The notes: generated from the sequence alone by a model not told the origin. A DNA stretch of 64,000 nucleotides from Allobosea sp. (GCA_024231975.1 JAAEQB010000111.1:186001-250000), one strand, 5' to 3'. Shown: positions 1 through 8,849, counted from the first letter of the stretch. A program made the numbers and translations.

Positions 1-147
1 GATGTGCCGGCCCGCGCCGTAATCTCGGAATATGTCGCGGTCGCCCGCTCCTTCTACGAGGGCGAGGAGGTCGGCATGGTCAACGCGGTCCTCGACAGGA
101 TGGCCCGCGATGTCCGCGCCGAGGAATTCGACGCTCCGGCGGCGTGA
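1..147 (+). CDS. nusB: NusB transcription antitermination factor (3' end only)
   Basis: The frame is open from the left edge to TGA at 145-147 and gives the last 48 residues. The ending (ISEYVAVARSFYEG, then MVNAVLDRMARD) matches the C-terminal helix of alphaproteobacterial NusB, where the Y/F-F/Y-x-G-D/E-E-V-x-M-V-N core is conserved. NusB binds the boxA RNA with S10 in ribosomal RNA antitermination complexes. Its stop overlaps the GTG start of thiL, so the two are translationally coupled; nusB-thiL is a common rhizobial order (rib genes would be expected just upstream, outside the window). Only the C-terminus is visible, so integrity of the rest cannot be judged. Confidence 0.85.
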   Translation, partial: DVPARAVISEYVAVARSFYEGEEVGMVNAVLDRMARDVRAEEFDAPAA

Positions 148-1151
148 GCGGCGCCGTGGCCGGCACCCAATCCCCCGGCGAATTCGAGCTGATCGCCCGC
201 TATTTCGCGCCGATCGCCGGCCGCGCCGGGCTCGGTCTGCTCGACGATGCCGCCCTGCTGCGCCCGGCGCGTGGCTATGAAGTCGTGGTCACGGCCGATG
301 CGCTTGTCGCCGGCGTGCATTTCTTCGCCGACGACCCGCCGGTCTCGATCGGGCGCAAGGCGCTCGCCGTCAATCTGTCGGATCTCGCCGCCAAGGGCGC
401 TAGGCCCGATGGCTTCGTCCTGACGCTCGCTCTGCCCAAGGGCTGGACGGAAGGATGGCTCGCCGGGTTCGCCGAGGGGCTCGGTGCCATGGCGGGTGAA
501 GGCGGCTGCCCGCTGATAGGCGGCGACACCGTCTCGACCACCGGCCCGCTGACGCTCTCGATTACCGCCTTCGGCAGCGTGCCCGCCGGCCGCATGGTGC
601 TGCGTTCCGGTGCCAAGCCGGGCGACATTGTCGCCGTCACCGGCACGATCGGCGATGGCGCGCTCGGCCTGAAGGCGCATGGTCCGGATCGCCCCGCCTG
701 GGTCGGCAGGCTCTCGGAAAACGACCGCGTCTTCCTCGCCGGCCGCTATCTGCATCCGCAGCCACGGACCGCGCTCGCCGCCGCGCTGCAGGCGCACGCC
801 TCGGCCGCGATGGACATCTCCGATGGCCTGGTCGGCGACCTTGCCAAGCTGCTGGCGGCGTCGAAGGTGGGGGCTGAGATCGACCTCGACGCCGTGCCGC
901 TCTCGCTCGCGGCCCGCACTGCTGTCATGGCCGATCCCGCATTGGCGGAACTGGCCTGGACTGGCGGCGACGACTACGAAATTCTCTGTACGATCCCGGA
1001 AGGAGAATTTCCTTCTATGATTGCTGCTGCCGAGGTGGCGGGACTTCCTCTCGCACGCATCGGGCGGGTCACCGCCGAGGCGGGGAGCGTGCGCTATACC
1101 GAAGCGGGCCGGCCGCGAACCTTCGCACGCGGCTCCTTCGCTCATTTTTAG
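144..1151 (+). CDS. thiL: Thiamine-monophosphate kinase
   Basis: 335 residues, the usual ThiL length. ThiL phosphorylates thiamine monophosphate to thiamine pyrophosphate with ATP and Mg2+ in the cytoplasm. The AIRS/PurM-like fold is recognisable: N-terminal GEFELIARYFAPIA, the metal/nucleotide segment GLLDDAALL (D-D-A in place of D-C/D-A), the D-x-L-V-x-G-V-H-F core, IGRKALAVNLSDLAAKGA, and the Gly-rich GGDTVSTTGPLTLS. The C-terminal AMDISDGLVGDLAKL and WTGGDDYEIL are diagnostic. The GTG start at 144 overlaps the nusB stop as GTGA. The end is 33 bp before the MFS gene, probably the same transcript. Confidence 0.95.
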   Translation: MSGAVAGTQSPGEFELIARYFAPIAGRAGLGLLDDAALLRPARGYEVVVTADALVAGVHFFADDPPVSIGRKALAVNLSDLAAKGARPDGFVLTLALPKGWTEGWLAGFAEGLGAMAGEGGCPLIGGDTVSTTGPLTLSITAFGSVPAGRMVLRSGAKPGDIVAVTGTIGDGALGLKAHGPDRPAWVGRLSENDRVFLAGRYLHPQPRTALAAALQAHASAAMDISDGLVGDLAKLLAASKVGAEIDLDAVPLSLAARTAVMADPALAELAWTGGDDYEILCTIPEGEFPSMIAAAEVAGLPLARIGRVTAEAGSVRYTEAGRPRTFARGSFAHF

Positions 1152-1184
1152 AAGGCGGCCGCGCGGCCGCGAAGGGCGGCTGCG

Positions 1185-2396
1185 ATGAACCAGCATGTTC
1201 CGGTGATGGATGGCGACACGCTCGCCAGGCGCAATGCGCTGGTGCTGGCCGGCGCCCAGGCGCTCGGCGGCGCGAGCCCCGCGATCGTCATTTCGCTCGG
1301 CGGCATCGTCGGCTCGCAACTGGTCGCGAACCAGGCCTTCGCCACCGTCCCGGTCAGCCTGATGCAGCTCGGGCTTGCCTGCGGCGTCATCCCGGCGGCG
1401 TTCCTGATGCGCCGGCTCGGCCGCCGCAACGGCTATGTCGTCGGCGCAATGATCGGCGCCACCGGCGCCAGTATCGCTGCGGCCGGTGCGGCCGAGCGGT
1501 TGTTCTGGCTGTTCTGCCTGGGCACCTTCCTGTGCGGGCTCTACAGCTCCTATGTCCAGAGCTACCGCTTCGCCGCCGCTGATACGGCGAGCGAGGCGTT
1601 CAGGCCGCGCGCCATCTCCTGGGTGATGATCGGCGGACTGGTCGCCGGTGTGATCGGCCCGCAATCGGTCTATTGGACGCGCGACCTGACGCCGGCCGCG
1701 CCCTTCGCCGCGAGCTTCCTGGCGCAGGGCGTACTCGCGCTGCTGGCTATCGGCGTCGTGCTAGCGCTGCGCGCGCCGCCGGTGAAGGAGGCGAAGTCGG
1801 GCGGCGGCCGGCCGCTCCCCGAGATCATGCGCCAGCCCAAGTTCATCGCCTCGGTGATCGCGGCGCTCGTCGCCTACGGGCTGATGAGTTTCGTCATGAC
1901 CGCCGCTCCGATCGCCATGGTCGCCTGCGGCCACAGCGTCGGTGAGGCTGCGCTCGGCATCCAATGGCATGTGCTCGCCATGTATGGACCGAGCTTCCTG
2001 ACCGGCCGCCTGATCGCGCGCTTCGGCAAGGAGAAGGTCACCGCCTTTGGCCTGCTGCTGACCGCGCTCGCGGCCGTGGTCGGGCTCAGCGGCCTCAGTG
2101 TCGCGCATTTCTGGATCACGCTGATCCTGCTCGGAATCGGCTGGAATTTCGGCTTCATCGGCGCGACCGCATTGGTGACGGACTGCTACCGGCCGGAAGA
2201 ACGGGTCAAAGTCCAGGCTGCCAACGACTTCCTCGTCTTCGGCTCGGTCGCGATCGCCTCCTTTTCGTCCGGCGGCCTGCTCAGTGCCGGTGGCTGGACC
2301 AGCGTCAACTGGCTGGTCTTCCCCCCGGTCGCGATCGCTTTGGCGCTGGTTGCCTGGCAGGCGATGGGCAAGCGGGCGGCGGCGGGCGCTGGCTGA
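1185..2396 (+). CDS. MFS transporter
   Basis: 403-residue integral membrane protein with about twelve hydrophobic segments, major facilitator superfamily. After helix 2 there is an MRRLGRRNGYVVGA segment, the family's loop 2-3 signature (G/R-x-x-x-D-R/R-x-G-R-R). It belongs to the subgroup of single MFS permeases that often sit behind nusB-thiL in Hyphomicrobiales; the substrate is unknown. It follows thiL by 33 bp on the same strand and converges on the parE-like toxin 3 bp after its stop. The intergenic stretch upstream contains a GC-rich palindrome (GCGGCCGCGCGGCCGC) that could form a hairpin between thiL and this gene. Confidence 0.85.
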   Translation: MNQHVPVMDGDTLARRNALVLAGAQALGGASPAIVISLGGIVGSQLVANQAFATVPVSLMQLGLACGVIPAAFLMRRLGRRNGYVVGAMIGATGASIAAAGAAERLFWLFCLGTFLCGLYSSYVQSYRFAAADTASEAFRPRAISWVMIGGLVAGVIGPQSVYWTRDLTPAAPFAASFLAQGVLALLAIGVVLALRAPPVKEAKSGGGRPLPEIMRQPKFIASVIAALVAYGLMSFVMTAAPIAMVACGHSVGEAALGIQWHVLAMYGPSFLTGRLIARFGKEKVTAFGLLLTALAAVVGLSGLSVAHFWITLILLGIGWNFGFIGATALVTDCYRPEERVKVQAANDFLVFGSVAIASFSSGGLLSAGGWTSVNWLVFPPVAIALALVAWQAMGKRAAAGAG

Positions 2397-2399
2397 CCC

Positions 2400-2696
2400 T
2401 TAGCCGGGCCAGCCCTCCTTCGGCCAGTCGCGGGAGCTGTGGATCACGCGCAGTACGACGAGCCTGTCGCCGTCGATGGTATAGGCGATGATCCAGGGCA
2501 ATCCGGACACCGTCTTCTCATAGGTGCCGGCAACGCGTCCCGGCCGCCCGATCGGCCGCCCCGCCAGCAGGCGCGCAGCGCGATCGACCGCCGCGGCGAC
2601 CCGCCGGGCGGCGGTCTGATCGTCAATCGCGATCCGCGCGATGGCGGCTTCGAAATCGTCGAGCGCCGCAGCCGACCAGAGAAGCGAGCGCATCAA
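2400..2696 (-). CDS. RelE/ParE-family toxin
   Basis: 98 residues, the typical size of ParE/RelE toxins. The order of elements fits the fold: N-terminal WSAAALDDFEAAIARIA, a helix with AAVDRAARLLAGRPIGRPGR, then YEKTVSGLPWIIAYTIDGDRLVVLRVIHSSRDWP, where the V-x-R-V-x-H-x-x-R-x-W ending is the ParE hallmark. Known ParE proteins poison DNA gyrase and RelE cleaves mRNA on ribosomes; the sequence alone leans to ParE because the ending is R-D-W-P. The start overlaps the end of the upstream antitoxin by 4 bp, so production is coupled. Confidence 0.88.
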   Translation of the reverse strand: MMRSLLWSAAALDDFEAAIARIAIDDQTAARRVAAAVDRAARLLAGRPIGRPGRVAGTYEKTVSGLPWIIAYTIDGDRLVVLRVIHSSRDWPKEGWPG

Positions 2697-2950
2697 CGCG
2701 CGCCGGTGCCGGCCTTGTCGATGCTGCGGGCTATCATCGCCATCGCGTCGTCATGCTCGACCAGTCGGCCGGCTTTCAAGTCGTCGAGGCCCTGCTCGAT
2801 CCCTTCGACGATCGCCGCTTCGCGCGCGACATAGGCCGCGATCGCTTCCCCGGCGAGGAAGGAGGGTGTGCGGCGTGTCGCTTGTGCCAGCCGGCCGAGC
2901 TTGTCCTTGACCTCTTCCGGCAGCCGGATCGTCATGGTCGTTGTCGCCAT
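2693..2950 (-). CDS. Ribbon-helix-helix antitoxin
   Basis: 85 residues. The N-terminus MATTTMTIRLPEEVKDKL is a classical RHH/CopG DNA-binding strand and helix, followed by a second helix (TRRTPSFLAGEAIAAYVAREA) and a C-terminal tail that would wrap the toxin. The start at 2950 is chosen over an upstream in-frame ATG because a GGAGG lies 5 nt before it and the RHH strand begins at once. It lies upstream of the toxin with a 4-bp overlap, the usual antitoxin-first order. RHH antitoxins repress their own promoter; a perfect palindrome lies just upstream (see 2965-2974). Confidence 0.88.
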   Translation of the reverse strand: MATTTMTIRLPEEVKDKLGRLAQATRRTPSFLAGEAIAAYVAREAAIVEGIEQGLDDLKAGRLVEHDDAMAMIARSIDKAGTGAR

Positions 2951-2964
2951 CACAGCCTCCATCC

Positions 2965-2974
2965 GTGTGCACAC
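2965..2974. promoter_or_regulatory. Palindrome, probable toxin-antitoxin operator
   Basis: GTGTGCACAC is a perfect 10-bp palindrome 15 bp upstream of the antitoxin start, followed on the + strand by further copies of its half-site (TTGTGTGC at 2983-2990 and a weaker TTGTGTC). Repeated short half-sites around the promoter are the standard arrangement for RHH autorepressors. The assignment is inferred from position and symmetry. Confidence 0.45.
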
Positions 2975-3129
2975 GGTACACGTTGTGTGCGCTTGTGTCA
3001 GCGGCAAGGCGCGGCAGCCTGACATCCCTCAAAAATTGTCAGCCGACCCGTTTGCGATTCTGGCGGAAACTGGGCAACAATCCCACTCGACACTGGTGAT
3101 CGGCGCTGCAGGCCTGATTCTTTGTGAGG

Positions 3130-3180
3130 CCGACGGCGCCGTTCCTTGCGTTCAAAGAACCGGAAAACCGGCTCCGTCGG
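3130..3180 (+). promoter_or_regulatory. Hairpin in the hppA 5' leader
   Basis: CCGACGG-c-GCCG (3130-3141) pairs with CGGC-t-CCGTCGG (3169-3180): eleven pairs with one internal mismatch, enclosing a 27-nt loop that holds a small CCGGAAAACCGG stem. It sits about 45 nt before the hppA start in a 270-bp gene-free stretch shared with the divergent antitoxin gene. It does not end in a T-run, so it is not a simple terminator. It may affect mRNA stability or regulation; no known riboswitch class was recognised. Confidence 0.3.
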
Positions 3181-3224
3181 GGTGTCCTGCCCCGGATGAC
3201 GAAATCTCAGGGATAGGAAATTCG

Positions 3225-5381
3225 ATGTCGGCCTTGCTCATCATCATTGTCTTGAGTGCGTTATCAATCGTCTACGGCTTATGGGCCTATGGCGACGTGA
3301 TGAAACGCGATGCCGGCAACCAGCGCATGCAGGAGATTTCCGGCGCGGTGGCGGAAGGCGCGCAGGCCTATCTCAAGCGCCAGTACATGACGATCGGCGT
3401 GGTCGGCGTCGTACTCTTCCTCGGCCTGACCTGGTTGCTCGGCGCCTATGTCGGCATCGGCTTCCTGATCGGCGCCGTGCTCTCGGGCGTCGCCGGCTTC
3501 ATCGGCATGAACGTCTCGGTCCGCTCGAACGTGCGTACCGCCCAGGCGGCGATGCAGTCGCTCGGCCAGGGCCTCGATGTCGCCTTCAAGGCGGGCGCGG
3601 TCACCGGCATGCTGGTCGCCGGCCTCGCTCTGCTCGGGGTCGCCTGCTATTACGGCTTCCTCACCGGTATGAAGGGCTTCGAGCCCTCGAGCCGCACCGT
3701 CATCGACTCGCTCGTCGCGCTCGGCTTCGGTGCTTCGCTGATCTCGATCTTCGCCCGACTCGGCGGCGGTATCTTCACCAAGGGCGCCGATGTCGGCGCC
3801 GACCTCGTCGGCAAGGTCGAGGCCGGCATTCCCGAGGACGATCCGCGCAACCCGGCCACGATCGCCGACAATGTCGGCGACAATGTCGGCGACTGCGCCG
3901 GCATGGCCGCCGACCTGTTCGAGACCTATGCGGTCACGCTGGTCGCGACCATGGTGCTCGCCGCGATCTTCTTCGCCGGCCAGCCGGCGCTGAAGGTGAT
4001 GATGCTCTACCCGATGGCGATCGGCGCGGCCTGCGTTGTCACCTCGATCATCGGCACTTTCTTCGTCAAGCTCGGCGCCAACCAGTCGATCATGGGCGCG
4101 CTCTACAAGGGCTTCATCGCCGCCGGCGTGCTCTCCGTCGGCGCGATCGCCGCGGTCACCCATGTGATGTTCGGCGGCTTCGCCACCTCGTTCACGACCG
4201 GGCAGGGCGTGAGCTTTACCTCGGGCGGGCTGTTCGGCTGCGCGCTGGTCGGCCTCGCCGTGACGCTGCTGATCGTCGTCATCACCGAATACTACACCGG
4301 CACCGGCAAGCGCCCGGTCGTCTCGATCGCCCAGGCCTCGGTCACCGGCCACGGCACCAACGTCATCCAGGGCCTCGCGGTCTCGCTGGAATCGACGGCG
4401 CTGCCGACCATCGTGATCATCGCCGGCATCATCGTCGCCTACGGCCTCGCCGGCCTGTTCGGCATCGCCATCGCCACCACTGCCATGCTGGCGCTGGCCG
4501 GCGTCGTCGTCGCGCTCGACGCCTTCGGCCCGGTCACCGACAATGCCGGCGGCATCGCCGAGATGGCCGGCCTGCCCAAGGAAGTCCGCCACTCCACCGA
4601 CGCGCTCGACGCGGTCGGCAACACCACCAAGGCGATCACCAAGGGCTATGCGATCGGCTCGGCCGGCCTCGGCGCGCTGGTGCTCTTCGCCGCCTACACC
4701 TCGGACCTCAACTTCTTCGTGGCCGAGGCCAACAAGGCGGGCTCGACGACGTTCCAGTACTTCAAGGGCGTCACCGTCGACTTCACCCTGTCGAACCCCT
4801 ACGTCGTCGTCGGCCTCCTGCTCGGCGGCCTCATCCCCTTCCTGTTCGGCGGCATGAGCATGACCGCCGTCGGCAAGGCGGCGGGCTCGGTGGTCGAAGA
4901 AGTCCGCCGGCAGTTCAAGGAAAAGCCCGGCATCATGGAAGGCAAGGACCGGCCCGATTACGGTCGCGCCGTCGACATGCTGACCAAGGCGGCGATCAAG
5001 GAGATGATCGTGCCCTCGCTGCTGCCGGTGCTGGCGCCGATCGTGACCTTCTTCGTCATCAACGCCATCGCCGGCAAGAACCAGGCCTTCGCCGCGGTCG
5101 GCGCCATGCTGATGGGCGTGATCGTCACCGGCATCTTCGTCGCCATCTCGATGACCTCGGGCGGCGGCGCCTGGGACAACGCCAAGAAGAGCTTCGAGGA
5201 CGGCTTCGTCGACAAGGACGGCGTGCGCCATCTCAAGGGCTCGGAGGCGCACAAGGCCTCGGTCACCGGCGACACCGTCGGCGACCCCTACAAGGACACG
5301 GCGGGCCCCGCCGTGAACCCCGCGATCAAGATCACCAACATCATCGCGCTGCTGCTGCTCGCCATCCTGGCGCATAGCTGA
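3225..5381 (+). CDS. hppA: K+-independent membrane-bound H+-translocating pyrophosphatase
   Basis: 718 residues, usual length for H+-PPase, with about 16 membrane segments. It couples hydrolysis of pyrophosphate to proton pumping. The substrate site is intact: DVGADLVGK (about residues 188-196) and the acidic stretch EDDPRNPATIADNVGDNVGD, plus the C-terminal GDTVGDPYKDTAGPAVNP. In GNTTKAITKG the key position (Lys469 here) is Lys, which in characterised enzymes marks the K+-independent class; K+-dependent enzymes have Ala. The start was set at the ATG at 3225, beginning MSALLIIIVLSAL, because the open frame upstream is not PPase-like and runs through the antitoxin region. A strong terminator follows. 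Confidence 0.97.
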   Translation: MSALLIIIVLSALSIVYGLWAYGDVMKRDAGNQRMQEISGAVAEGAQAYLKRQYMTIGVVGVVLFLGLTWLLGAYVGIGFLIGAVLSGVAGFIGMNVSVRSNVRTAQAAMQSLGQGLDVAFKAGAVTGMLVAGLALLGVACYYGFLTGMKGFEPSSRTVIDSLVALGFGASLISIFARLGGGIFTKGADVGADLVGKVEAGIPEDDPRNPATIADNVGDNVGDCAGMAADLFETYAVTLVATMVLAAIFFAGQPALKVMMLYPMAIGAACVVTSIIGTFFVKLGANQSIMGALYKGFIAAGVLSVGAIAAVTHVMFGGFATSFTTGQGVSFTSGGLFGCALVGLAVTLLIVVITEYYTGTGKRPVVSIAQASVTGHGTNVIQGLAVSLESTALPTIVIIAGIIVAYGLAGLFGIAIATTAMLALAGVVVALDAFGPVTDNAGGIAEMAGLPKEVRHSTDALDAVGNTTKAITKGYAIGSAGLGALVLFAAYTSDLNFFVAEANKAGSTTFQYFKGVTVDFTLSNPYVVVGLLLGGLIPFLFGGMSMTAVGKAAGSVVEEVRRQFKEKPGIMEGKDRPDYGRAVDMLTKAAIKEMIVPSLLPVLAPIVTFFVINAIAGKNQAFAAVGAMLMGVIVTGIFVAISMTSGGGAWDNAKKSFEDGFVDKDGVRHLKGSEAHKASVTGDTVGDPYKDTAGPAVNPAIKITNIIALLLLAILAHS

Positions 5382-5408
5382 GCTGCAGATCGCCTGAACA
5401 GGAGTTGG

Positions 5409-5435
5409 CCCCGCGGAGCGATCCGCGGGGTTTTT
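5409..5435 (+). terminator. Rho-independent terminator of hppA
   Basis: Nine-base-pair GC stem CCCCGCGGA / TCCGCGGGG with a GCGA tetraloop (5418-5421), directly followed by five T (5431-5435), 28 bp after the hppA stop. Confidence 0.92.
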
Positions 5436-5583
5436 CGTTGGGGTGCAAGGAGGTTGCGGCCAGCGGCGGAATCAGATTGCCAGGCGGTTGAATCGATCTG
5501 CGAGCCTACGGTCGGGGCCGTAGCGTTCGTGCGCGACGGGGCAGTCTTCGCCTGTCATGGTCCGGCCATCCGAGGAGAGCTCG

Positions 5584-6504
5584 ATGACCACTTCAGCCGC
5601 TTCAACCGCCACGAGATCCGGCCACCTGGCCGACATCGCCTCGCTGCTCGTGCTGGCGACGCTCTGGGGCGGCTCCTACAGCTTCATCAAGCTTGGGGTC
5701 GAGACGATCCCGCCGATCACGTTGATCGCGGCGCGCACGCTGATCGCCGGCGCGCTCCTCCTCGTCGTCATCCGCTGGCGCGGCCTCGGCCTGCCGCGCG
5801 ATCCCGTGATCTGGCGGCGCTTCCTGATCCAGGCTTGCCTCAACAGTGCCGTGCCGTTCACGCTGATCGCCTGGGCCGAGACCAGCGTCGACGCCGGCCT
5901 CGCCGTGATCCTCAATGCCGGCTCGCCGATCTTCGCCTTCCTGCTCAGCCTCCTGCTCTTCCGCTCGGAGGCGGCTTCCGGCCGCAAGCTCTTCGGCGTC
6001 GTCGCCGGGCTGCTGGGCGTCTGCCTCATCGTCGGGGTCGAGGCCCTGTCGGGCTTCGGCCGCGAGCTCTGGGCGCAGCTCGCTCTGGTCGCGGCGGCGG
6101 CCTGCTATGGCGGCGCGGCGCTGTTCGGCCGCAATTTCAAGGGGCTCGACCCGATCATGCCGGCTTGCGGCTCGCTGATCTGTGGCGCCGTGATCCTGAT
6201 CCCTTTCAGCCTGATCATCGACCGGCCCTGGACGCTCGCGCCTTCGGCAACGTCGATCCAGGCGCTGCTGGCGCTGTCGGTGTTCTCGACGGCGCTCGCC
6301 TTCATCCTCTATTTCCGGCTGATCGACCGGATCGGCACGGTCGGGACGACCTCGGTCGCCTACCTGCGGGTGCCGACCGGCGTCGCCATCGGCGTCCTCT
6401 TCCTCGGGGAGCGCCTGAACCCGACCGCCTGGGCCGGGCTCGCTCTGGTCATCCTTGGCGTGTTCGCGATGACGCTGCCGGGAGGGAAACCGAAAGCCGC
6501 TTGA
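5584..6504 (+). CDS. EamA/DMT-family transporter
   Basis: 306 residues with ten hydrophobic segments in two EamA repeats (first half with LWGGSYSFIKLGVETIPP, second with YFRLIDRIGTVGTTSVAYL and the closing GLALVILGVFAMTL). Members export amino acids or related metabolites; the substrate here is unknown. The start at 5584 (MTTSAAS) has a GAGGAG sequence 6-8 nt upstream; a longer open frame begins at 5557 but lacks a good ribosome site. It is transcribed alone between the hppA terminator and a 266-bp gap. Confidence 0.88.
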   Translation: MTTSAASTATRSGHLADIASLLVLATLWGGSYSFIKLGVETIPPITLIAARTLIAGALLLVVIRWRGLGLPRDPVIWRRFLIQACLNSAVPFTLIAWAETSVDAGLAVILNAGSPIFAFLLSLLLFRSEAASGRKLFGVVAGLLGVCLIVGVEALSGFGRELWAQLALVAAAACYGGAALFGRNFKGLDPIMPACGSLICGAVILIPFSLIIDRPWTLAPSATSIQALLALSVFSTALAFILYFRLIDRIGTVGTTSVAYLRVPTGVAIGVLFLGERLNPTAWAGLALVILGVFAMTLPGGKPKAA

Positions 6505-6678
6505 CGTCACGGGCCTCGCTGCGAGCTGTATTGGCCGCCAGAATAGGCGTCGTTAGATTGGTAAACAATCCGTTGCTGCGGCGGATTTTAATATAGGGAA
6601 ATAGCTTGTCGCGGCAGGTATCGCATTACTGTTTTGCTCCATTGGCGCTCTCCCGCCGGGAGTGAATAAACGCTTCAT

Positions 6679-6758
6679 TATCCAGCCGAAGCGACTTGCG
6701 GATTCTGGATAGATGTTTCGAGTTGGCAGCTTTCAAATAGCCCGTGAGTTGAAAGCTG
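6679..6758 (+). promoter_or_regulatory. Two hairpins in the leader of the GGDEF-EAL gene
   Basis: TATCCAG (6679-6685) pairs with CTGGATA (6705-6711), and CAGCTTTCAA (6727-6736) pairs perfectly with TTGAAAGCTG (6749-6758) across a 12-nt loop. The second stem ends at the first G of the GGGAGG ribosome site (6758-6763) of the GTG-started gene at 6771, so folding could limit ribosome access. It does not match the GEMM c-di-GMP riboswitch consensus as far as I can tell. Confidence 0.4.
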
Positions 6759-6770
6759 GGAGGCGCCGGC

Positions 6771-8798
6771 GTGCGTGTCGTGTCTTGTATCGTGGCGGAG
6801 CACAATCTGTGGCTCGTCTTGCTCGCGGCCGTCGTCTGCGTCTGCGGTGCTGCGGTGACGTTCCGATTGTTCGCCCAGGCGCAGGACCGCGATGGGCTGC
6901 AACGGGCCGGGTGGGTTTTCCTCGCTGCGCTGGCGTCAGGCTCCTCGGTCTGGTGCACGCATTTCATTGCGATGCTCGCCTATGACGCGCCGGCGCAGGT
7001 CTCCTTCGATCCGGTCCTGACCATGGTTTCGCTGTTCGTCGCGATCATCGGATGCGCCTTCGGGATCTGGATCTCGCAACTGCGCGGCATTCCGGCCGCG
7101 GCCGAGTTCGGCGGAGGCTGCGTCGGTCTGGCGATCGCGGCGATGCACTATACCGGCATGGCCGCTTATCATGTCGACGGGATCGTCGCATGGGAGCTCG
7201 GCTATGTGCTGGCATCGATCGCCTTGTCGGTCGTCATCGGTGCGCTGGCGTTCGGGCAGGCGGTACGCCCGCCGTCGCGCTGGTCCGCCTGGCTGACCCT
7301 GGCGTTCTTCGTGCTGGCGGTCGTCTCGTTGCATTTTACGGCGATGACGGCCGTGTCGGTGACGCCGCTTGCGCGCTATCCTGCCGGCGCGGATTCGGTC
7401 GCTCTGCATGCCATGGCGATCGCGGCGGCCGGGGTCGGCATGCTGATCGCCGCTGCCGGCGTCGTTAGCTATCTGATCGACGCTCAGGCGGCGCGCCAAT
7501 CCTTTGCCCAACTGCGGCACCTGGCCTTGAACGACACATTGACCGGCCTGCCCAATCGGGTCGGCGGCCATGAACGGCTCGAGCATGAGCTGAAGCGGGC
7601 CCGGATAACCGGCATCGGTCTGGCGGTCGTTGGCATCGATCTCAACCGCTTCAAGGAGATCAACGACCTACGTGGGCACAAGGCGGGCGACGAAGCCCTG
7701 AGGATCGTCGGGCAGAGACTGGCCGAGGCGATCACGGACGGAGAATGCGTCGCCCGTCTCGGCGGTGACGAGTTCATGGCGATCAAGCCCTTCGTCGACC
7801 AGAACCAATTGCGGGACCTCGTGGGCCGCCTCGAGACGGCATTGTTCCAGCCGCTGCGGATCGATGATTTCGAGACGACGGCGGGCGCTAGCCTCGGCGT
7901 CGCGGTCTATCCGGAAGATGGTGAGACGCTGGAGGAGCTGATCGGCAATGCCGACCTCGCCATGTACCGGGCCAAGGCCGATCTGACGCGCGCGGTCTGC
8001 TATTACGAGCCGATGATGGACGAGGCGTCCCGGAAGCGGCAGGCCCTGTCGCGAGACCTCTCGCACGCCATCGAGCTCGACCAGTTCGAGCTGTATTATC
8101 AGGTCCAGAAGTCGGTCGCGACCGGCGTCGTGGGCGGCTACGAGGCTCTGATCCGCTGGAATCACCCGGAGCTGGGTATGGTCTCGCCTGCGACCTTCAT
8201 TCCGATCGCGGAAGAGACCGGCCTCATCCTCGCCATCGGCGAATGGGTTCTGCGAACCGCCTGCCGCGATGCGGCCTCCTGGCGCAGGCAATACAAGGTC
8301 GCGGTCAACCTCTCGCCGGTGCAGTTCGCGCACTGCGATCTGGCGAGGCTGGTGAAGGAGGCGCTCGCCGAGAGCGGTCTGGCGCCGGGCCGGCTCGAGC
8401 TCGAGATCACGGAGACGACCATCATCGCCGACAAGGACCGGGCTCTGCGCGTGCTACGGCAGGTTCGCGAGCTCGGCGTCACCATCGCGATCGACGATTT
8501 CGGAACCGGTTATTCGTCGCTCGATACGCTGCGCACCTTCCCGTTCGACAAGATCAAGCTCGACCGCTCCTTCATGCGGGAGGTCGAGAGCAGCACCCAG
8601 GCGAAAATGATCGTCCGTGCTGTCCTGGCACTCGGCAAGAGCCTGGAGATCCCGGTTCTGGCGGAGGGCGTGGAGACGGCCCGGCAGCTCGAAATCCTGC
8701 AGGACGAAGGCTGCGACGAGGCACAGGGCTATTATCTGGGCGTGCCCAGGCGCCTGAGGAGGGTGACCGAGGTGAAGAAGGAATTGCTGGCGGCGTGA
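6771..8798 (+). CDS. MHYT-sensor GGDEF-EAL c-di-GMP protein
   Basis: 675 residues. The N-terminal third is an integral membrane MHYT domain: the three repeats read WCTHFIAMLAY, AMHYTGMAAY and SLHFTAMTAV, the His/Met motif proposed to bind copper or a diatomic gas. A GGDEF domain follows (TLTGLPNR, then RLGGDEF at about residue 330) and an EAL domain (YEALIRWNHPELG, later DDFGTGYSSLDTL). Both catalytic motifs are intact, so it may make, degrade or switch between synthesis and hydrolysis of cyclic di-GMP. GTG start with GGGAGG 7 nt upstream. The leader is structured (6679-6758). The nearby exopolysaccharide genes are a possible output, by inference only. Confidence 0.93.
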   Translation: MRVVSCIVAEHNLWLVLLAAVVCVCGAAVTFRLFAQAQDRDGLQRAGWVFLAALASGSSVWCTHFIAMLAYDAPAQVSFDPVLTMVSLFVAIIGCAFGIWISQLRGIPAAAEFGGGCVGLAIAAMHYTGMAAYHVDGIVAWELGYVLASIALSVVIGALAFGQAVRPPSRWSAWLTLAFFVLAVVSLHFTAMTAVSVTPLARYPAGADSVALHAMAIAAAGVGMLIAAAGVVSYLIDAQAARQSFAQLRHLALNDTLTGLPNRVGGHERLEHELKRARITGIGLAVVGIDLNRFKEINDLRGHKAGDEALRIVGQRLAEAITDGECVARLGGDEFMAIKPFVDQNQLRDLVGRLETALFQPLRIDDFETTAGASLGVAVYPEDGETLEELIGNADLAMYRAKADLTRAVCYYEPMMDEASRKRQALSRDLSHAIELDQFELYYQVQKSVATGVVGGYEALIRWNHPELGMVSPATFIPIAEETGLILAIGEWVLRTACRDAASWRRQYKVAVNLSPVQFAHCDLARLVKEALAESGLAPGRLELEITETTIIADKDRALRVLRQVRELGVTIAIDDFGTGYSSLDTLRTFPFDKIKLDRSFMREVESSTQAKMIVRAVLALGKSLEIPVLAEGVETARQLEILQDEGCDEAQGYYLGVPRRLRRVTEVKKELLAA

Positions 8799-8849
8799 TC
8801 GCATCGCCGCTGCCGGACTCCTGTGGACAGCTCCTCACCAGGTGCAGGC

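Noticed and set aside
54..1664. Minus-strand open frame across thiL and the MFS gene
   Set aside because: Shadow of two clear genes on the plus strand; low-complexity D/R/G/E composition.
3279..5375. Minus-strand open frame of 698 codons across hppA
   Set aside because: Its composition (runs of D, G, H, R, E) is the mirror of GC3-rich hppA codons, and no homology or ribosome site supports it.
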